A DNA stretch of 64,000 bases from NCBI RefSeq assembly GCF_014042355.1, contig NZ_JACEZU010000007.1:1-64000 (forward strand), written 5' to 3'. Below are positions 21,398 to 30,052 of the stretch, in pieces. A model generated the notes under the pieces. It was not told the DNA's origin, did no database searches, and worked only from the letters and a program-made list of their open reading frames with translations. Every line of letters starts with the position of its first letter. Position 1 is the first letter of the stretch. A program made the position numbers and the translations under genes. Origin of the DNA: Rugamonas apoptosis. GTDB taxonomy: Bacteria; Pseudomonadota; Gammaproteobacteria; Burkholderiales; Burkholderiaceae_D.

Positions 21398-21856
21398 ATG
21401 AGCGATGTGAATGCAATTCTGGCCCTGGCCCGTGCACGCAGCAAGGATTGGCCCTATGCCGGCGCCGTCAACCCGCAGGAAGCGTGGGAACTGCTGCAGG
21501 CCGATCCGCACGTCAAACTGATCGACGTGCGCACCAATGCCGAGCGTGACTGGGTGGGCCGGGTGGCCATACCGGATACCCAACATGGTGCGGTCCAGTG
21601 GGCCACCTATCCGGGTGGCGTGGCCAACCATGAGTTCATCGAACAGCTCAACAGCCAGGCCCGCAAGGACCAGGTACTGTTGTTTTTATGCCGCTCCGGG
21701 GTGCGCTCGCGCCACGCGGCCAAGCTGGCCACAGAATTCGGTTATCAGCATTGCTACGACGTGCTGGAAGGCTTCGAAGGCGACAAGGACGAGGCCGGCC
21801 ACCGCAAGAACGTCAATGGCTGGTGCCGCGCCGGCCTGCCGTGGCTGGGCGCCTGA
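21398..21856 (+). CDS. Rhodanese-like domain protein
   Basis: This 152-residue single-domain sulfurtransferase-type protein has the entry motif LIDVRTNAERDWVG and the active-site loop LCRSGVRS with the catalytic cysteine. The C-terminal VNGWCRAGLPW is typical of small betaproteobacterial rhodaneses. The start at 21398 is preferred because a TATAAT (21364-21369) lies upstream of it but downstream of an alternative ATG at 21311. The gene is divergent from glnA and shares its regulatory region, so NtrC might affect it; the substrate is unknown. Confidence 0.88.
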   Translation: MSDVNAILALARARSKDWPYAGAVNPQEAWELLQADPHVKLIDVRTNAERDWVGRVAIPDTQHGAVQWATYPGGVANHEFIEQLNSQARKDQVLLFLCRSGVRSRHAAKLATEFGYQHCYDVLEGFEGDKDEAGHRKNVNGWCRAGLPWLGA

Positions 21857-21928
21857 ACCTGCCAGCGCCACACGGCGCCCGCTTGCTTCGTTGCCCGCCA
21901 TGCACGGCGGGCTTTCCGGGAGAAATGC

Positions 21929-22297
21929 ATGAAGAAATATGTGGCCGTTTTATTGCTCGCACTGGGCAATATGGCGCCGGTCCGGGCGGAAGACGCGCCC
22001 GCGGCGCCGGGCGCCGTAGCGCAAGCTAGCCTTGCCAGCAAGCTCGTCGAAGGCTCGCCATGGCGATTCGACACGAAATTCGAAAGCACGATCGTCAATT
22101 TCCGTTTCTCGGACGACGGCAAATTACAGCGCCAGTCTGCCCGCAGCCAAGCCTGGAGCGACTTTCCGATCGGCGACAATCAGACGGGTACGTTCAACAC
22201 CAGCAACGGGCACACGATTACCTATTCGCTCGATGCGGCGGGCAATCCCATCGCCGTCCATTCCAAGCACGCCGCGACGTTTAAATCAGTCAAATAA
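21929..22297 (+). CDS. Small secreted protein of unknown function
   Basis: This 122-residue protein has a clear signal peptide (MKKYVAVLLLALGNMAPVRA, then EDAP). The mature part has an alanine-rich segment and then a beta-rich stretch (WRFDTKFESTIVNFRFSDDG, TGTFNTSNGHTITYSLD). A GGGAGA-type ribosome binding site precedes the ATG. I do not recognise the family. It follows the rhodanese gene by 72 bases on the same strand. Confidence 0.65.
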   Translation: MKKYVAVLLLALGNMAPVRAEDAPAAPGAVAQASLASKLVEGSPWRFDTKFESTIVNFRFSDDGKLQRQSARSQAWSDFPIGDNQTGTFNTSNGHTITYSLDAAGNPIAVHSKHAATFKSVK

Positions 22298-22349
22298 TCC
22301 ATAGGGTCCAACCCCGGCGCCAAGGCGGGGAGTCTGCCCCTCAAGCGCG

Positions 22350-23738
22350 CTAGACCGGCACGGCCGCCGGCGCGACAGGCGCCGCCTCGCTCAGCAAGCT
22401 GAGCACCCGCTCGCGCACGAAGTTGATATGGCTGCGCAAGCCATACAAGCCATCGGCGAACGACAGCGGAATGGAAATCTGGTTCACCATTTCCTCGATC
22501 TCATTCAGGCGCGCCAGTTGCGCCGCGTAAATCTCCATGCGGCGCTCGCCCTGCGACTGCGCGTCCTCCAGCGCCTGCTCCACCGTGCGTAACTGCCCGT
22601 ACCAGCGGTACACGCGCGAGCGGATGCGCCACACATACAACGGCGGCACCACCTTGGACAGCGGCAGGATCAGCGCGCCCAGGCCCAGCACCAGCACCCA
22701 CATGCGGTCAAAGAAATTGGCCAGCCAGAAGCTCATATAGCGTTGCAGGAAGGGCGGGCCATCCTTGTAGAACTTGGCCGCGCTGGGCGCGACGGGAATT
22801 TCCGTGTAGCGCGCGGACGGGAACTGGCCCTGCTGCTGGAACCAGCCCGCGCCGCTGTGGATCGACGCGGCGGCCTGCACGAACAGGTCGACCAGGGCCG
22901 GATGCAGGGTGTCGCGCGCCACCAGCGTGGCCGTGGGGGCGATCAGGTTGTAATCGACGGGCGGCAAGTCGCGGCCCAGGTCGACGATGCCGCGCGGCAG
23001 TACCACGTGGCTGAGGAAGGGCAACTTGCGCGCATACGCTTCGGCCTGGTCGAAATCGAACAACTGGATGCCCGGCGTTTGCAACAGCATCTGGATCAGC
23101 GGCGCTTCCGGCGCCGAGGTGAACACCAGGCCATCGATGCGCCCTTCCAGCAACTCCACCGTGGCCGGCGTGTTGGCCAGCGAACTGCGGGTCACTTCCT
23201 CCGGCTCGATGCCATTCAGCGCCAGCACCTGCTTGAACAGGCGCGGAGCGCCGGCACCCTTGGGGCCGAAGTTAATCTTCTTGCCCTTGAGTTCAGTGAG
23301 CCGGGTGATGGGCTTGCCCTTGGTTTCGCGCAGGAACAGCCACATGGGTTCCGTGAACAGGCTGCCCAGCGATACCAGCCCTTCCCGCTCGGCCGCCGCC
23401 TCGTCAGTCGAGCCGCTCTGCACGAAGGCGATATCGACTTCACCGCTCTTGAGACGGCGCAAGTTCTGACCCGAGCCGGCCGACTGCACCAGTGTCACCT
23501 TGACGCCGTGCTTGGCCAGCGCGGCCGCGTATTTCTTGCCGATCTGTTCGTAGGCGCTGTTTTCCTGGCCGGTGGACAGCACCACGTGGCGCGGCGGCGA
23601 CGGGTCCACCAGCACATAGGCCAGCGCGCACACGCCGACGATGGCCAGCAAGGTGGGGGCGGCAGCGACGAGCAGGTCACGCACGGAAAATTGCGTGAAC
23701 TTGAGGATTTTGGACATGGTATGGCGTACAGGTTTCAT
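22350..23738 (-). CDS. TAXI-family solute-binding protein, membrane anchored
   Basis: This 462-residue protein carries a TAXI-type TRAP solute-binding domain (about 50-330) with signatures LSTGQENSAYEQIGKKYA, VQSAGSGQNLRRLKSGEVDIAFVQSG and KINFGPKGAGAPRLFKQVL. An N-terminal membrane segment (about 22-45) is not followed by an obvious cleavage site. A second hydrophobic segment lies at about 340-362, followed by a coiled-coil cytosolic tail (about 370-440). This architecture differs from free periplasmic TAXI proteins, and no TRAP permease gene is adjacent. It may act as a sensor or with a distant permease. Probable alternative start: MSKILKFTQ at residue 8. Confidence 0.83.
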   Translation of the reverse strand: MKPVRHTMSKILKFTQFSVRDLLVAAAPTLLAIVGVCALAYVLVDPSPPRHVVLSTGQENSAYEQIGKKYAAALAKHGVKVTLVQSAGSGQNLRRLKSGEVDIAFVQSGSTDEAAAEREGLVSLGSLFTEPMWLFLRETKGKPITRLTELKGKKINFGPKGAGAPRLFKQVLALNGIEPEEVTRSSLANTPATVELLEGRIDGLVFTSAPEAPLIQMLLQTPGIQLFDFDQAEAYARKLPFLSHVVLPRGIVDLGRDLPPVDYNLIAPTATLVARDTLHPALVDLFVQAAASIHSGAGWFQQQGQFPSARYTEIPVAPSAAKFYKDGPPFLQRYMSFWLANFFDRMWVLVLGLGALILPLSKVVPPLYVWRIRSRVYRWYGQLRTVEQALEDAQSQGERRMEIYAAQLARLNEIEEMVNQISIPLSFADGLYGLRSHINFVRERVLSLLSEAAPVAPAAVPV

Positions 23739-23845
23739 GGGCTGTCACCTTGCCAACAATTGCGCTGTTTTGCAAGCGCCGCGCGCGCAAAAGGGAAGCG
23801 GGCGGGGACGGGCCGGGCGCGCGCGGCACCCGGCCCGGGAGGGCG

Positions 23846-26800
23846 TCAGCCGCCCGTACTGCCCCCGCCGCAGGCCGGCAGCGGTGCGGCGGCGGCAGCG
23901 GCGGCCGTGCCGGCGGCCGCGTTCTGGATGGTGGCCGGCTTGACCGGGTTAGGCTCGATCAGCGGCATCAGGCTGGGCGCCAGCACCGTCAGCAACTGCA
24001 CCGGCAGCGCGCTGGTGAAGTCGTAGTTCTTCGAATCCGGACCGCGCACATAGGCCGTCATGCTGCCGAAGAAGCGTTCGCCGATGTTGAACACGAAAGT
24101 GGCCGAACGGTTCACATAGCGCGACTCGATCAAACGCCCGCCGGCGGCGAAGACGTCGAAGCGCTGGTCGCCGGTGCCGGTCTTGCCGCCCACGGGAATC
24201 ACGGTGCCGTCCGATTTGACGAAGGCCATGCGGGCCCGCTTGGCCGTGCCGTCCGATACCACGCCGCGGATGGCGTCGGCCACCACACGCGCCACTTCCG
24301 GCGCCAGCACCCGCTCGCTGAGCGTGCTCTTGCCGGGCGCCACCTGGGTGTCGTACGGCGTGCCGGCCGCGAAGTGCAGCGAAGAGATACGCTGGCTGGG
24401 CTTGCGCACGCCACCGTTGATGATGATGCCCATCATCTCGGCCAACGCGGCAGGCCGGTCGGCCGAAGCGCCCAGCGTGGTGGCGTAGGATGGCACCAGC
24501 GAGTCGAAGGGATAGCCCATCTTCTTCCACTGGGCGTGGATCTTCATGAAGCCTTCCATCTCCAGCAGGCCGGCGATGCGCTTGTCCTGGGCGTGCTTGT
24601 GGTGGGTCTTGAACAGCCACTGGTACACTTCCTGGCGCTGCTGCTCGCTGGCGGCTGTCATCTCGCTCAGGGTGGCGCCTTCATGGGTGCGCATATAGGC
24701 CGCCATCCACATTTCCAGCGGGTGCACCGAGGCCAGGTAGCCCCGGTCGGGCAGCGACCACTTGTCGATCGCGTATTGCTCATACAGCTTGGCCACGCGC
24801 TCGGGCGGCACTTCGTTCTGCGACGGCAGGTTGTCCTTCAGGAAGGCGGCGAACTGCTCCTCGGTCGCTTCCGGATACAGCGTGCGGTGGATCACGGCCA
24901 GCCGCACCGGCGTGCCGCGGATATTGGCCAGCAGCGTTTTTTCCAGCTCGTCGCCCTTCTTGCCCTTGTACTTGACGTAGAAGCGGTTCATGAACTCGCG
25001 CCCTTCCTTGTCGGCGAAGCGGGCCAGGTATTCGGCGCGGCGCGGATCGTCGGCATCCTGCAGCAGCGAGGCCGAGGAACCGGGCGACTGGAACATGTAG
25101 AACTTGGCCACGTCGCGCATCAGGCGCACGAACACCAGGTTGGTCGAATGGCGCAGCGCTTCCGTCACGGTCAGGATCTTGCCGTTGTCTTCCTTGGAGA
25201 AGTTGCCGAAGTGGTGCAGGCCGCCGCCCGTGAAGAAACCTTCGCCGGGGTTGCCCGAATACTTGCGCTCCATGGCCGCGTTCAGCATCGGCGTCAGTTC
25301 CCGGCCGCCCTTGTCCAGCGGCAGCGCCTTGAAGTAGTCGATGGCCCACTGCGACAGCTTGTCCTGCGGATCGACCACCACCTTGTTCAGGGCCGCCGTA
25401 TCCATGCCGCCGTAGCGGGTGTGCAACTGGTCGACGATATCGAGGTAGGTGACCAGGGTGCGCAGCTTGGCGGTGGAACCCAGGTCCAGCTTGGCGCCCT
25501 CGTTGATGTCGAGCGGCTGATCGAAGTTATCCGTCTGCAAGCGCAGCAAATTGGCCTGTTCGCCTTTTTCCAGCAGCGTGAAGCTGTACACCACGTGGGC
25601 CGGGTCGCCGTTGCCCAGCATGCCCTTGCCTGTCAGGCCAGCCGCCTTGGCCATGTCCGGATCGCGCAAATCGCGCAGCACTTGGGTGACGGCTTTCTGG
25701 GCCCGCGCATCGAGCGTGCTGACCACGCTCAGGTCCAGCCGGTCCAGGTTGTACAGACGGTTATCGCCCAACAGGCTGGCCAGGTGGGTGCGCACCGCGT
25801 TCGACGCCTTGCGGGTGACGTAGGTCATGGCCGGCGCGGCCTGCACACCGGAACCGGCGGAGGGATGCAGGCGCTGCTTGAGGGCCGCGTCGCGCACGGC
25901 CGGCGTGATCACGCCTTCCTGGGCCAGCAGGCGCAGGTGCGAGTTGGCCAGCGTTTCCAGGTCGGCCGTGCCTTCGCCCAGGTAGTAGCTGGGACGGCGC
26001 TGGGCGATCATCAGGCTCAGCGCTTCCTTGTAGGCCAGCGCGCTGTCGGGCTGGTCCAGCTTGCCGCCGAGCAGGCGGTTCACTTCCGCGAAGTCGCGGC
26101 CGTACCAGACCCACATGCCGTCGCCCAGGCCGTTCACTTCACCGTAGCCGGGCTTGGCCGACAGCGGCACCGTGTTGAGGTAATCGAGCACGATCTGGCG
26201 CCGCACGGCGGACGTGTCCTCGCCCTGCTGGTAGGCGCGCAGGCTGGCCGACACCATCTGCTGCAGCTTGTCCTTGAGGCTGCTGGTGCGCCCTTCCGGC
26301 GAGTGGCGGTATTTCTCGATCTGGGTCGCCAGCGTACTGCCGCCGGCCGGCCGGTGGCCGCCCGAGAAGGTGCTGGCCGTCTTTTCCAGCACGGCCTTGC
26401 TGAGGCGGTCCCACTCGACGGCCGGATTGCGCTTCGGATATTTAGTGTCGAGCAGTTCCCGGTTCTCGATGAACAGCAGGCTGCGCACCAGCGCCGTGGG
26501 CGCCTCGTCGAACTTGCCGTACACGCGCTCCGGATAGCTGGCCGTGAACAGGGGCTGGGCGCGGCAATCGACGATGGCCAAACCGGTCTTGGTCTTTTCG
26601 CGGAAGGTGGTGAACACGCCCATGTCGGTCAGTTCCACCATCTTGGGCGAGAAGCGGGACTGGGCCGTGACGGCGTAATCGCGCGTCTTGAGCTTGCCCA
26701 GGTAGTCGGGAATGTTGGCGTAACCGAGGCGCTCGTCGTACGGGCTGTCCTTGGGGAATCGGATCGCCGCGCTGGGCCCCGGTTCGACCCGGTAGGTGAG

Positions 26801-27181
26801 CTTGCCCACCAGGCCCGAGAAGAACTGGGCCTGCATGCTCGAGCTGCGAATCTCCTGCAACACCCAGTACACGCCGCACGACAGCAGCACCAGCATGGCG
26901 ACGATGAAGGCGTTGCGCGAGCGCTTGCTCTTGACGGGCTCGGACGGCGGCGGCGAGGCCGGCTGGGTGTGGGCCAGCAGCACGGCTTCGTCAACTGAGT
27001 CGGGCTGGGGGACGGCGCGCAGGTGGCGGCGGCGGCCATAACCCATGGCGGCCGCGCCTGCGCGCAGTTTGCGCACCGCGCGTACAACGATGCGGGGCCG
27101 GCGGAAACGACGATTGCTTAACATATGATTCAAACCGGTCAGTCTTCTGTTCAGTAACACTTCGCGCCGCACCGCATACAC
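23846..27181 (-). CDS. Bifunctional penicillin-binding protein (GT51 plus transpeptidase), divergent
   Basis: This very large (1111-residue) class A PBP-like protein polymerises and crosslinks peptidoglycan in the periplasm. A basic cytosolic N-terminus precedes one membrane segment (about 90-108). The GT51 region has IENREL at about 238-243 in place of the usual EDRxF, and GGSTLATQ at 280-287. Transpeptidase motifs are STAK (Ser569-Lys572), STN (679-681) and KTGTG (1000-1004). More than 300 residues separate STN and KTG, well beyond the usual spacing. The tail is alanine-rich and ends in Gly/Thr/Ser. The start is uncertain: MLSNRRFRR at 27124 is a reasonable alternative. Confidence 0.85.
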   Translation of the reverse strand: MYAVRREVLLNRRLTGLNHMLSNRRFRRPRIVVRAVRKLRAGAAAMGYGRRRHLRAVPQPDSVDEAVLLAHTQPASPPPSEPVKSKRSRNAFIVAMLVLLSCGVYWVLQEIRSSSMQAQFFSGLVGKLTYRVEPGPSAAIRFPKDSPYDERLGYANIPDYLGKLKTRDYAVTAQSRFSPKMVELTDMGVFTTFREKTKTGLAIVDCRAQPLFTASYPERVYGKFDEAPTALVRSLLFIENRELLDTKYPKRNPAVEWDRLSKAVLEKTASTFSGGHRPAGGSTLATQIEKYRHSPEGRTSSLKDKLQQMVSASLRAYQQGEDTSAVRRQIVLDYLNTVPLSAKPGYGEVNGLGDGMWVWYGRDFAEVNRLLGGKLDQPDSALAYKEALSLMIAQRRPSYYLGEGTADLETLANSHLRLLAQEGVITPAVRDAALKQRLHPSAGSGVQAAPAMTYVTRKASNAVRTHLASLLGDNRLYNLDRLDLSVVSTLDARAQKAVTQVLRDLRDPDMAKAAGLTGKGMLGNGDPAHVVYSFTLLEKGEQANLLRLQTDNFDQPLDINEGAKLDLGSTAKLRTLVTYLDIVDQLHTRYGGMDTAALNKVVVDPQDKLSQWAIDYFKALPLDKGGRELTPMLNAAMERKYSGNPGEGFFTGGGLHHFGNFSKEDNGKILTVTEALRHSTNLVFVRLMRDVAKFYMFQSPGSSASLLQDADDPRRAEYLARFADKEGREFMNRFYVKYKGKKGDELEKTLLANIRGTPVRLAVIHRTLYPEATEEQFAAFLKDNLPSQNEVPPERVAKLYEQYAIDKWSLPDRGYLASVHPLEMWMAAYMRTHEGATLSEMTAASEQQRQEVYQWLFKTHHKHAQDKRIAGLLEMEGFMKIHAQWKKMGYPFDSLVPSYATTLGASADRPAALAEMMGIIINGGVRKPSQRISSLHFAAGTPYDTQVAPGKSTLSERVLAPEVARVVADAIRGVVSDGTAKRARMAFVKSDGTVIPVGGKTGTGDQRFDVFAAGGRLIESRYVNRSATFVFNIGERFFGSMTAYVRGPDSKNYDFTSALPVQLLTVLAPSLMPLIEPNPVKPATIQNAAAGTAAAAAAAPLPACGGGSTGG

Positions 27182-27578
27182 CGCAGCAATGAAATCAGGT
27201 GGTACTACTTGCCTGCCTCACTACTTTGTTGGCTGCCTTGCAAGCGCACTCAAATAAAAGTCCTTTCAAAAAGCCCATGGCGTCGTTATGGCGCCTCGCC
27301 GTGCAAGCGCACTGTCTTCGGCGCCACGCCTAGCCATGGTCATTGTGAAACAACTTCTACGCACTTAACTCGCGCGGCAGGCACCCCGTTGACCGGGTCG
27401 CCCATCACGCGCAGCCTGCCATCCATTGCACCACATCGGCGCCACATGGATGGGCCGGCGCGCAGAAAAATTATAGTTCATGGGAGCTTTTCGCAAAAAA
27501 ACAACGGCGCTCGCCGGGCAGGGGGAACGCCGTGCGCGCCCGGCGCGGGCCACCGTGAAGACGGCGCGCCGCGAGGCG
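27182..27578. other. Intergenic region between cinA-like gene and PBP
   Basis: I see no convincing gene. The region holds the palindromic repeat copy A (27258-27356). It also holds a weak hairpin (ACGGCG 27504-27509 with CGCCGT 27528-27533) followed on the minus strand by a T-run, which may terminate the cinA-like gene. Short duplicated AAGCGCACT words flank the left end of the repeat and recur inside it. The PBP promoter should lie here but is not obvious. Confidence 0.5.
27258..27356. repeat. Palindromic repeat family 1, copy A (MITE/REP-like)
   Basis: This 99-bp element has arms of about 37 bases that are imperfect inverted repeats: the left arm begins AAGTCCTTTCAAAAAGCCCA and the inverted right arm AAGTTGTTTCACAATGACCA. 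The arms converge on GGCGCC either side of a loop containing GTGC-AAGC-GCAC. It is one of three copies in the window. Confidence 0.85.
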
Positions 27579-28367
27579 TCAAGAGAGGTGTTGGTACTCT
27601 ACCTGCAAGCGCGTCAACTCGGCGCACAGTTCAGTGAACGCGGCGGCCGTCGGCGCGGGCGCGCCCTTCACGCCCAACTCGATGTGGCGGCGCGTGTTGG
27701 CGTCGCCCACGCTGGGTAGGCTGAACACTTTTACACCGGCGAACTTCGCTTCGAGCGCCTCCATCAGCGGCGTGAGCGCCGATTCGGCCGTGCCATACAC
27801 CAGCACCGATTGCTCGCTGTGCGGGGCGCGGTGGAACAGGTGGGCGTAGTGGTGGTCCAGCACCCAGGCGATCATGGGCCAGGCCATGACGGGGAAACCG
27901 GGCACAAAGTAATGCTGGCGCAGCGCGAAGCCGGCCACGTTGTTGTACGGATTGGGAATCAGCTCGGCGCCTTGCGCGAATTCGGCCATCTTCAAGCGAT
28001 GCAGATTCTCGGCCGAATTGAGGTCGGCCGGCTGGCCGCTCTCCTCGCCCATTTGCAGGATGCGCTGCTGGATGTTGCGCTTGCCCTGCTCGTGCAACAC
28101 CAGCGGCAAGCCCAGCGCGTCGGCCGCCGCCTGGCGCGTGTGGTCGTCCGGCGTGGCGCCGATGCCGCCGCAACTGAACACGATGTCGCCGCTGGCGAAG
28201 GTGCGGCGCAGCGTGGCCGTGATGCGGGCCGGGTCGTCGCCCAGCACTTCGGCCCAGTCCAGCTGCAGGCCACGTTCGGCCAGCAGCTGCACCACTTTGG
28301 TGAAGTGCTGGTCGGTGCGCCGGCCCGACAGGATTTCGTCGCCGATGATGATCAATCCGATTGCCAT
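27579..28367 (-). CDS. CinA-like molybdopterin-binding domain protein
   Basis: This 262-residue competence/damage-inducible protein A homologue contains only the MoCF/molybdopterin-binding fold. Motifs are IIGDEILSGRRTD at the start, FSCGGIGATPDDHTR, and VPGFPVMAWPM. The C-terminal amidohydrolase (nicotinamide-nucleotide deamidase) half of full CinA is absent, so its role may be nucleotide or cofactor metabolism. The start MAIGLIIIGDE is typical of the family. Upstream in-frame ATG codons lie inside the palindromic repeat copy B and would add 32 residues of unrelated sequence; I reject them. Confidence 0.87.
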   Translation of the reverse strand: MAIGLIIIGDEILSGRRTDQHFTKVVQLLAERGLQLDWAEVLGDDPARITATLRRTFASGDIVFSCGGIGATPDDHTRQAAADALGLPLVLHEQGKRNIQQRILQMGEESGQPADLNSAENLHRLKMAEFAQGAELIPNPYNNVAGFALRQHYFVPGFPVMAWPMIAWVLDHHYAHLFHRAPHSEQSVLVYGTAESALTPLMEALEAKFAGVKVFSLPSVGDANTRRHIELGVKGAPAPTAAAFTELCAELTRLQVEYQHLS

Positions 28368-28378
28368 GTCAGTCCTTG

Positions 28379-28493
28379 GAAGTCGTTTCAAAAAGCCCAT
28401 GGCGTCGTTGTGGCGCCTTGCCGTGCGGAACGGCAGTGCCGTTCCCACTGTCTTCGGCGCCACGCCTGGCCATGGTCATTTTAAAACGACTTC
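28379..28493. repeat. Palindromic repeat family 1, copy B (MITE/REP-like)
   Basis: This 115-bp element has terminal inverted repeats GAAGTCGTTTCAAAAAGCCC and, inverted, GAAGTCGTTTTAAAATGACC; the arms extend to GGCGCC. The loop carries a further perfect hairpin GGAACGGC-AGT-GCCGTTCC that copies A and C lack. It lies 11 bases before the cinA-like start, so it occupies that gene's promoter/leader region. Confidence 0.88.
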
Positions 28494-28549
28494 TTAGTCC
28501 GGTCTTGCAAAGTGAAAAGTAGGAAGGCGGTCGTGATACCAAAAAGGTA

Positions 28550-29440
28550 TCAGCTGGCCGCCGTGTTGATGTCGCGCATGGGTGGCGCCGCGCGCAGCCG
28601 TTCCAGCGCCTCCAGGCAGTAATGCGCGAACCACAGCCCGGTGAAGATGAAGATCACCACATACAACCAGATCGAGGCGGCCGCCAGGAACGGGAACAGC
28701 ACCACCGACAAGGCCGTGCCGCCCAGCCACAGCATGCCCGGCAGCGCGCCGGCCAGGCCGGACAGCACACCGATGGCCAGCAGCGGCCAGCGGTGGCGGC
28801 GCAGCACTTCGGCCCGCTCTTCGGCGCTGGCATGGTCGGCCAGCGTGTCGTACACCATCACGCGGCAAGTGAGCCAGCCCCACAGCGCGGACTGCACCAC
28901 CAGCGCCAGCGGCGGAAAAGCATACAAGGGCAAGGTGAGCAGCCACAGGCCGATGAACACGGCCATGCCCACCAGCGCCGTCAGGGCGCTGCCGACCAGG
29001 CTGCCACCGTGCCTGCGCTCCAGCTGGCCGTAGCGGCGCTGGCCCACATGGCGCACGATGGCCGGCATGGCGGCCACGCCGATGAACACCAGCGCCGTCA
29101 ATATCATCAAGGGTAACAACAGCAGCATGGCGATCATGGGCACCACCACCGTCTTCAGCATACCCAGGCCCAGCGAAGTGAGCAGGTTGCTGCTGTAGGC
29201 GAAGCCGTCGTACTGGACGAACAGGGCATGCAGGGTATCGATCAGCGGCTGCAGGCCCACGTACAGCAGGCCGGCCCACAACAGCACGGCCAGTGCGAAC
29301 GGGATCACGCTCAGCAGCAGCATGCGGCCGTGCAGTTGCGACATCCAGGCGCGGCCATAGGACCGCATCAGCGCGCCCATCAGCGCGGGTTCCCGCGCGG
29401 GGCGGGCATCGACAGGTGTGACATGTGTATACGCTTCCAA
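28550..29440 (-). CDS. EI24 domain integral membrane protein
   Basis: This 296-residue inner membrane protein has about six hydrophobic segments (around 40-62, 90-130 as a pair, 155-185, 220-245 and 250-275). Family-like motifs are PLYAFPPLALVVQSALWGWLTCRVMVYD and AHYCLEALERLR near the end. EI24/CysZ-type proteins include the sulfate transporter CysZ, but no cys genes are nearby and the substrate is unknown. Start could also be MGALMRSYGRAW at residue 21. A perfect inverted repeat TGATACC-AAAAA-GGTATCA (28534-28552) overlaps its stop codon. Confidence 0.82.
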   Translation of the reverse strand: MEAYTHVTPVDARPAREPALMGALMRSYGRAWMSQLHGRMLLLSVIPFALAVLLWAGLLYVGLQPLIDTLHALFVQYDGFAYSSNLLTSLGLGMLKTVVVPMIAMLLLLPLMILTALVFIGVAAMPAIVRHVGQRRYGQLERRHGGSLVGSALTALVGMAVFIGLWLLTLPLYAFPPLALVVQSALWGWLTCRVMVYDTLADHASAEERAEVLRRHRWPLLAIGVLSGLAGALPGMLWLGGTALSVVLFPFLAAASIWLYVVIFIFTGLWFAHYCLEALERLRAAPPMRDINTAAS

Positions 29441-29590
29441 TCCAGGGAGGTGGCCGGCCCATGCCGGCGACGCCTGGCGATGATACCCTAGTGCGGCGCT
29501 TCGCCATGCCAGGCGTGGCCGCTTTTTGGCGGGCCGGGGCCGCTTGTTCTACAATGCGGGATTATCGTCAACGACACACCAAGGAAAACC

Positions 29591-29947
29591 ATGTCCACCA
29601 TCACTACCGCCTCGGGCCTGCAATACATTGAACTGACCGTCGGCGAAGGCGCCGAAGCCAAGGCCGGCCAGAACGTCACCGTGCATTACACCGGCTGGCT
29701 GCGTAACGACGACGGCAGCAAGGGCCCGAAATTCGATTCGAGCAAAGACCGCAACGATCCGTTTGAATTCGCCCTGGGCGCCGGCATGGTGATCCGCGGC
29801 TGGGACGAAGGCGTGCAAGGCATGAAGATCGGCGGCGCGCGCCAGCTGATCATCCCGGCCGACCTGGGCTACGGCTCGCGCGGCGCCGGCGGCGTGATCC
29901 CACCGAACGCCACCTTGATCTTCGACGTGGAACTGCTGGCCGTCTAA
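29591..29947 (+). CDS. FKBP-type peptidyl-prolyl cis-trans isomerase
   Basis: This 118-residue single-domain FKBP accelerates proline isomerisation during protein folding. It has no signal peptide, so it is cytosolic. Motifs are VTVHYTGWL, FDSSKDRNDPFEFALG, VIRGWDEGVQGMKIGG and the C-terminal GVIPPNATLIFDVELL, which contain the usual active-site aromatic residues. An AAGGAAA ribosome binding site precedes the ATG. It is divergent from the EI24 gene. Confidence 0.95.
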   Translation: MSTITTASGLQYIELTVGEGAEAKAGQNVTVHYTGWLRNDDGSKGPKFDSSKDRNDPFEFALGAGMVIRGWDEGVQGMKIGGARQLIIPADLGYGSRGAGGVIPPNATLIFDVELLAV

Positions 29948-30052
29948 GCCATCACCGTCGGCCGTGCGCGCCCACGCTGGCGCGCATGGCTTTAGCGCAC
30001 ATGACTCTGCGCGCATCACTGTAGCTCACCGCCCTCCCCGGCGGCCGCGCGC

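Noticed and set aside
23750..26998. 1082-codon open frame on the plus strand opposite the PBP
   Set aside because: It mirrors the real gene's codon structure in high-GC DNA, its translation is rich in Arg/His/Gly/Gln without any recognisable domain, and the opposite strand carries clear PBP motifs.
27209..27637. 142-codon frame in the cinA-PBP gap
   Set aside because: It crosses palindromic repeat copy A and the 3' end of the cinA-like gene, has no good ribosome binding site, and has no recognisable domain.
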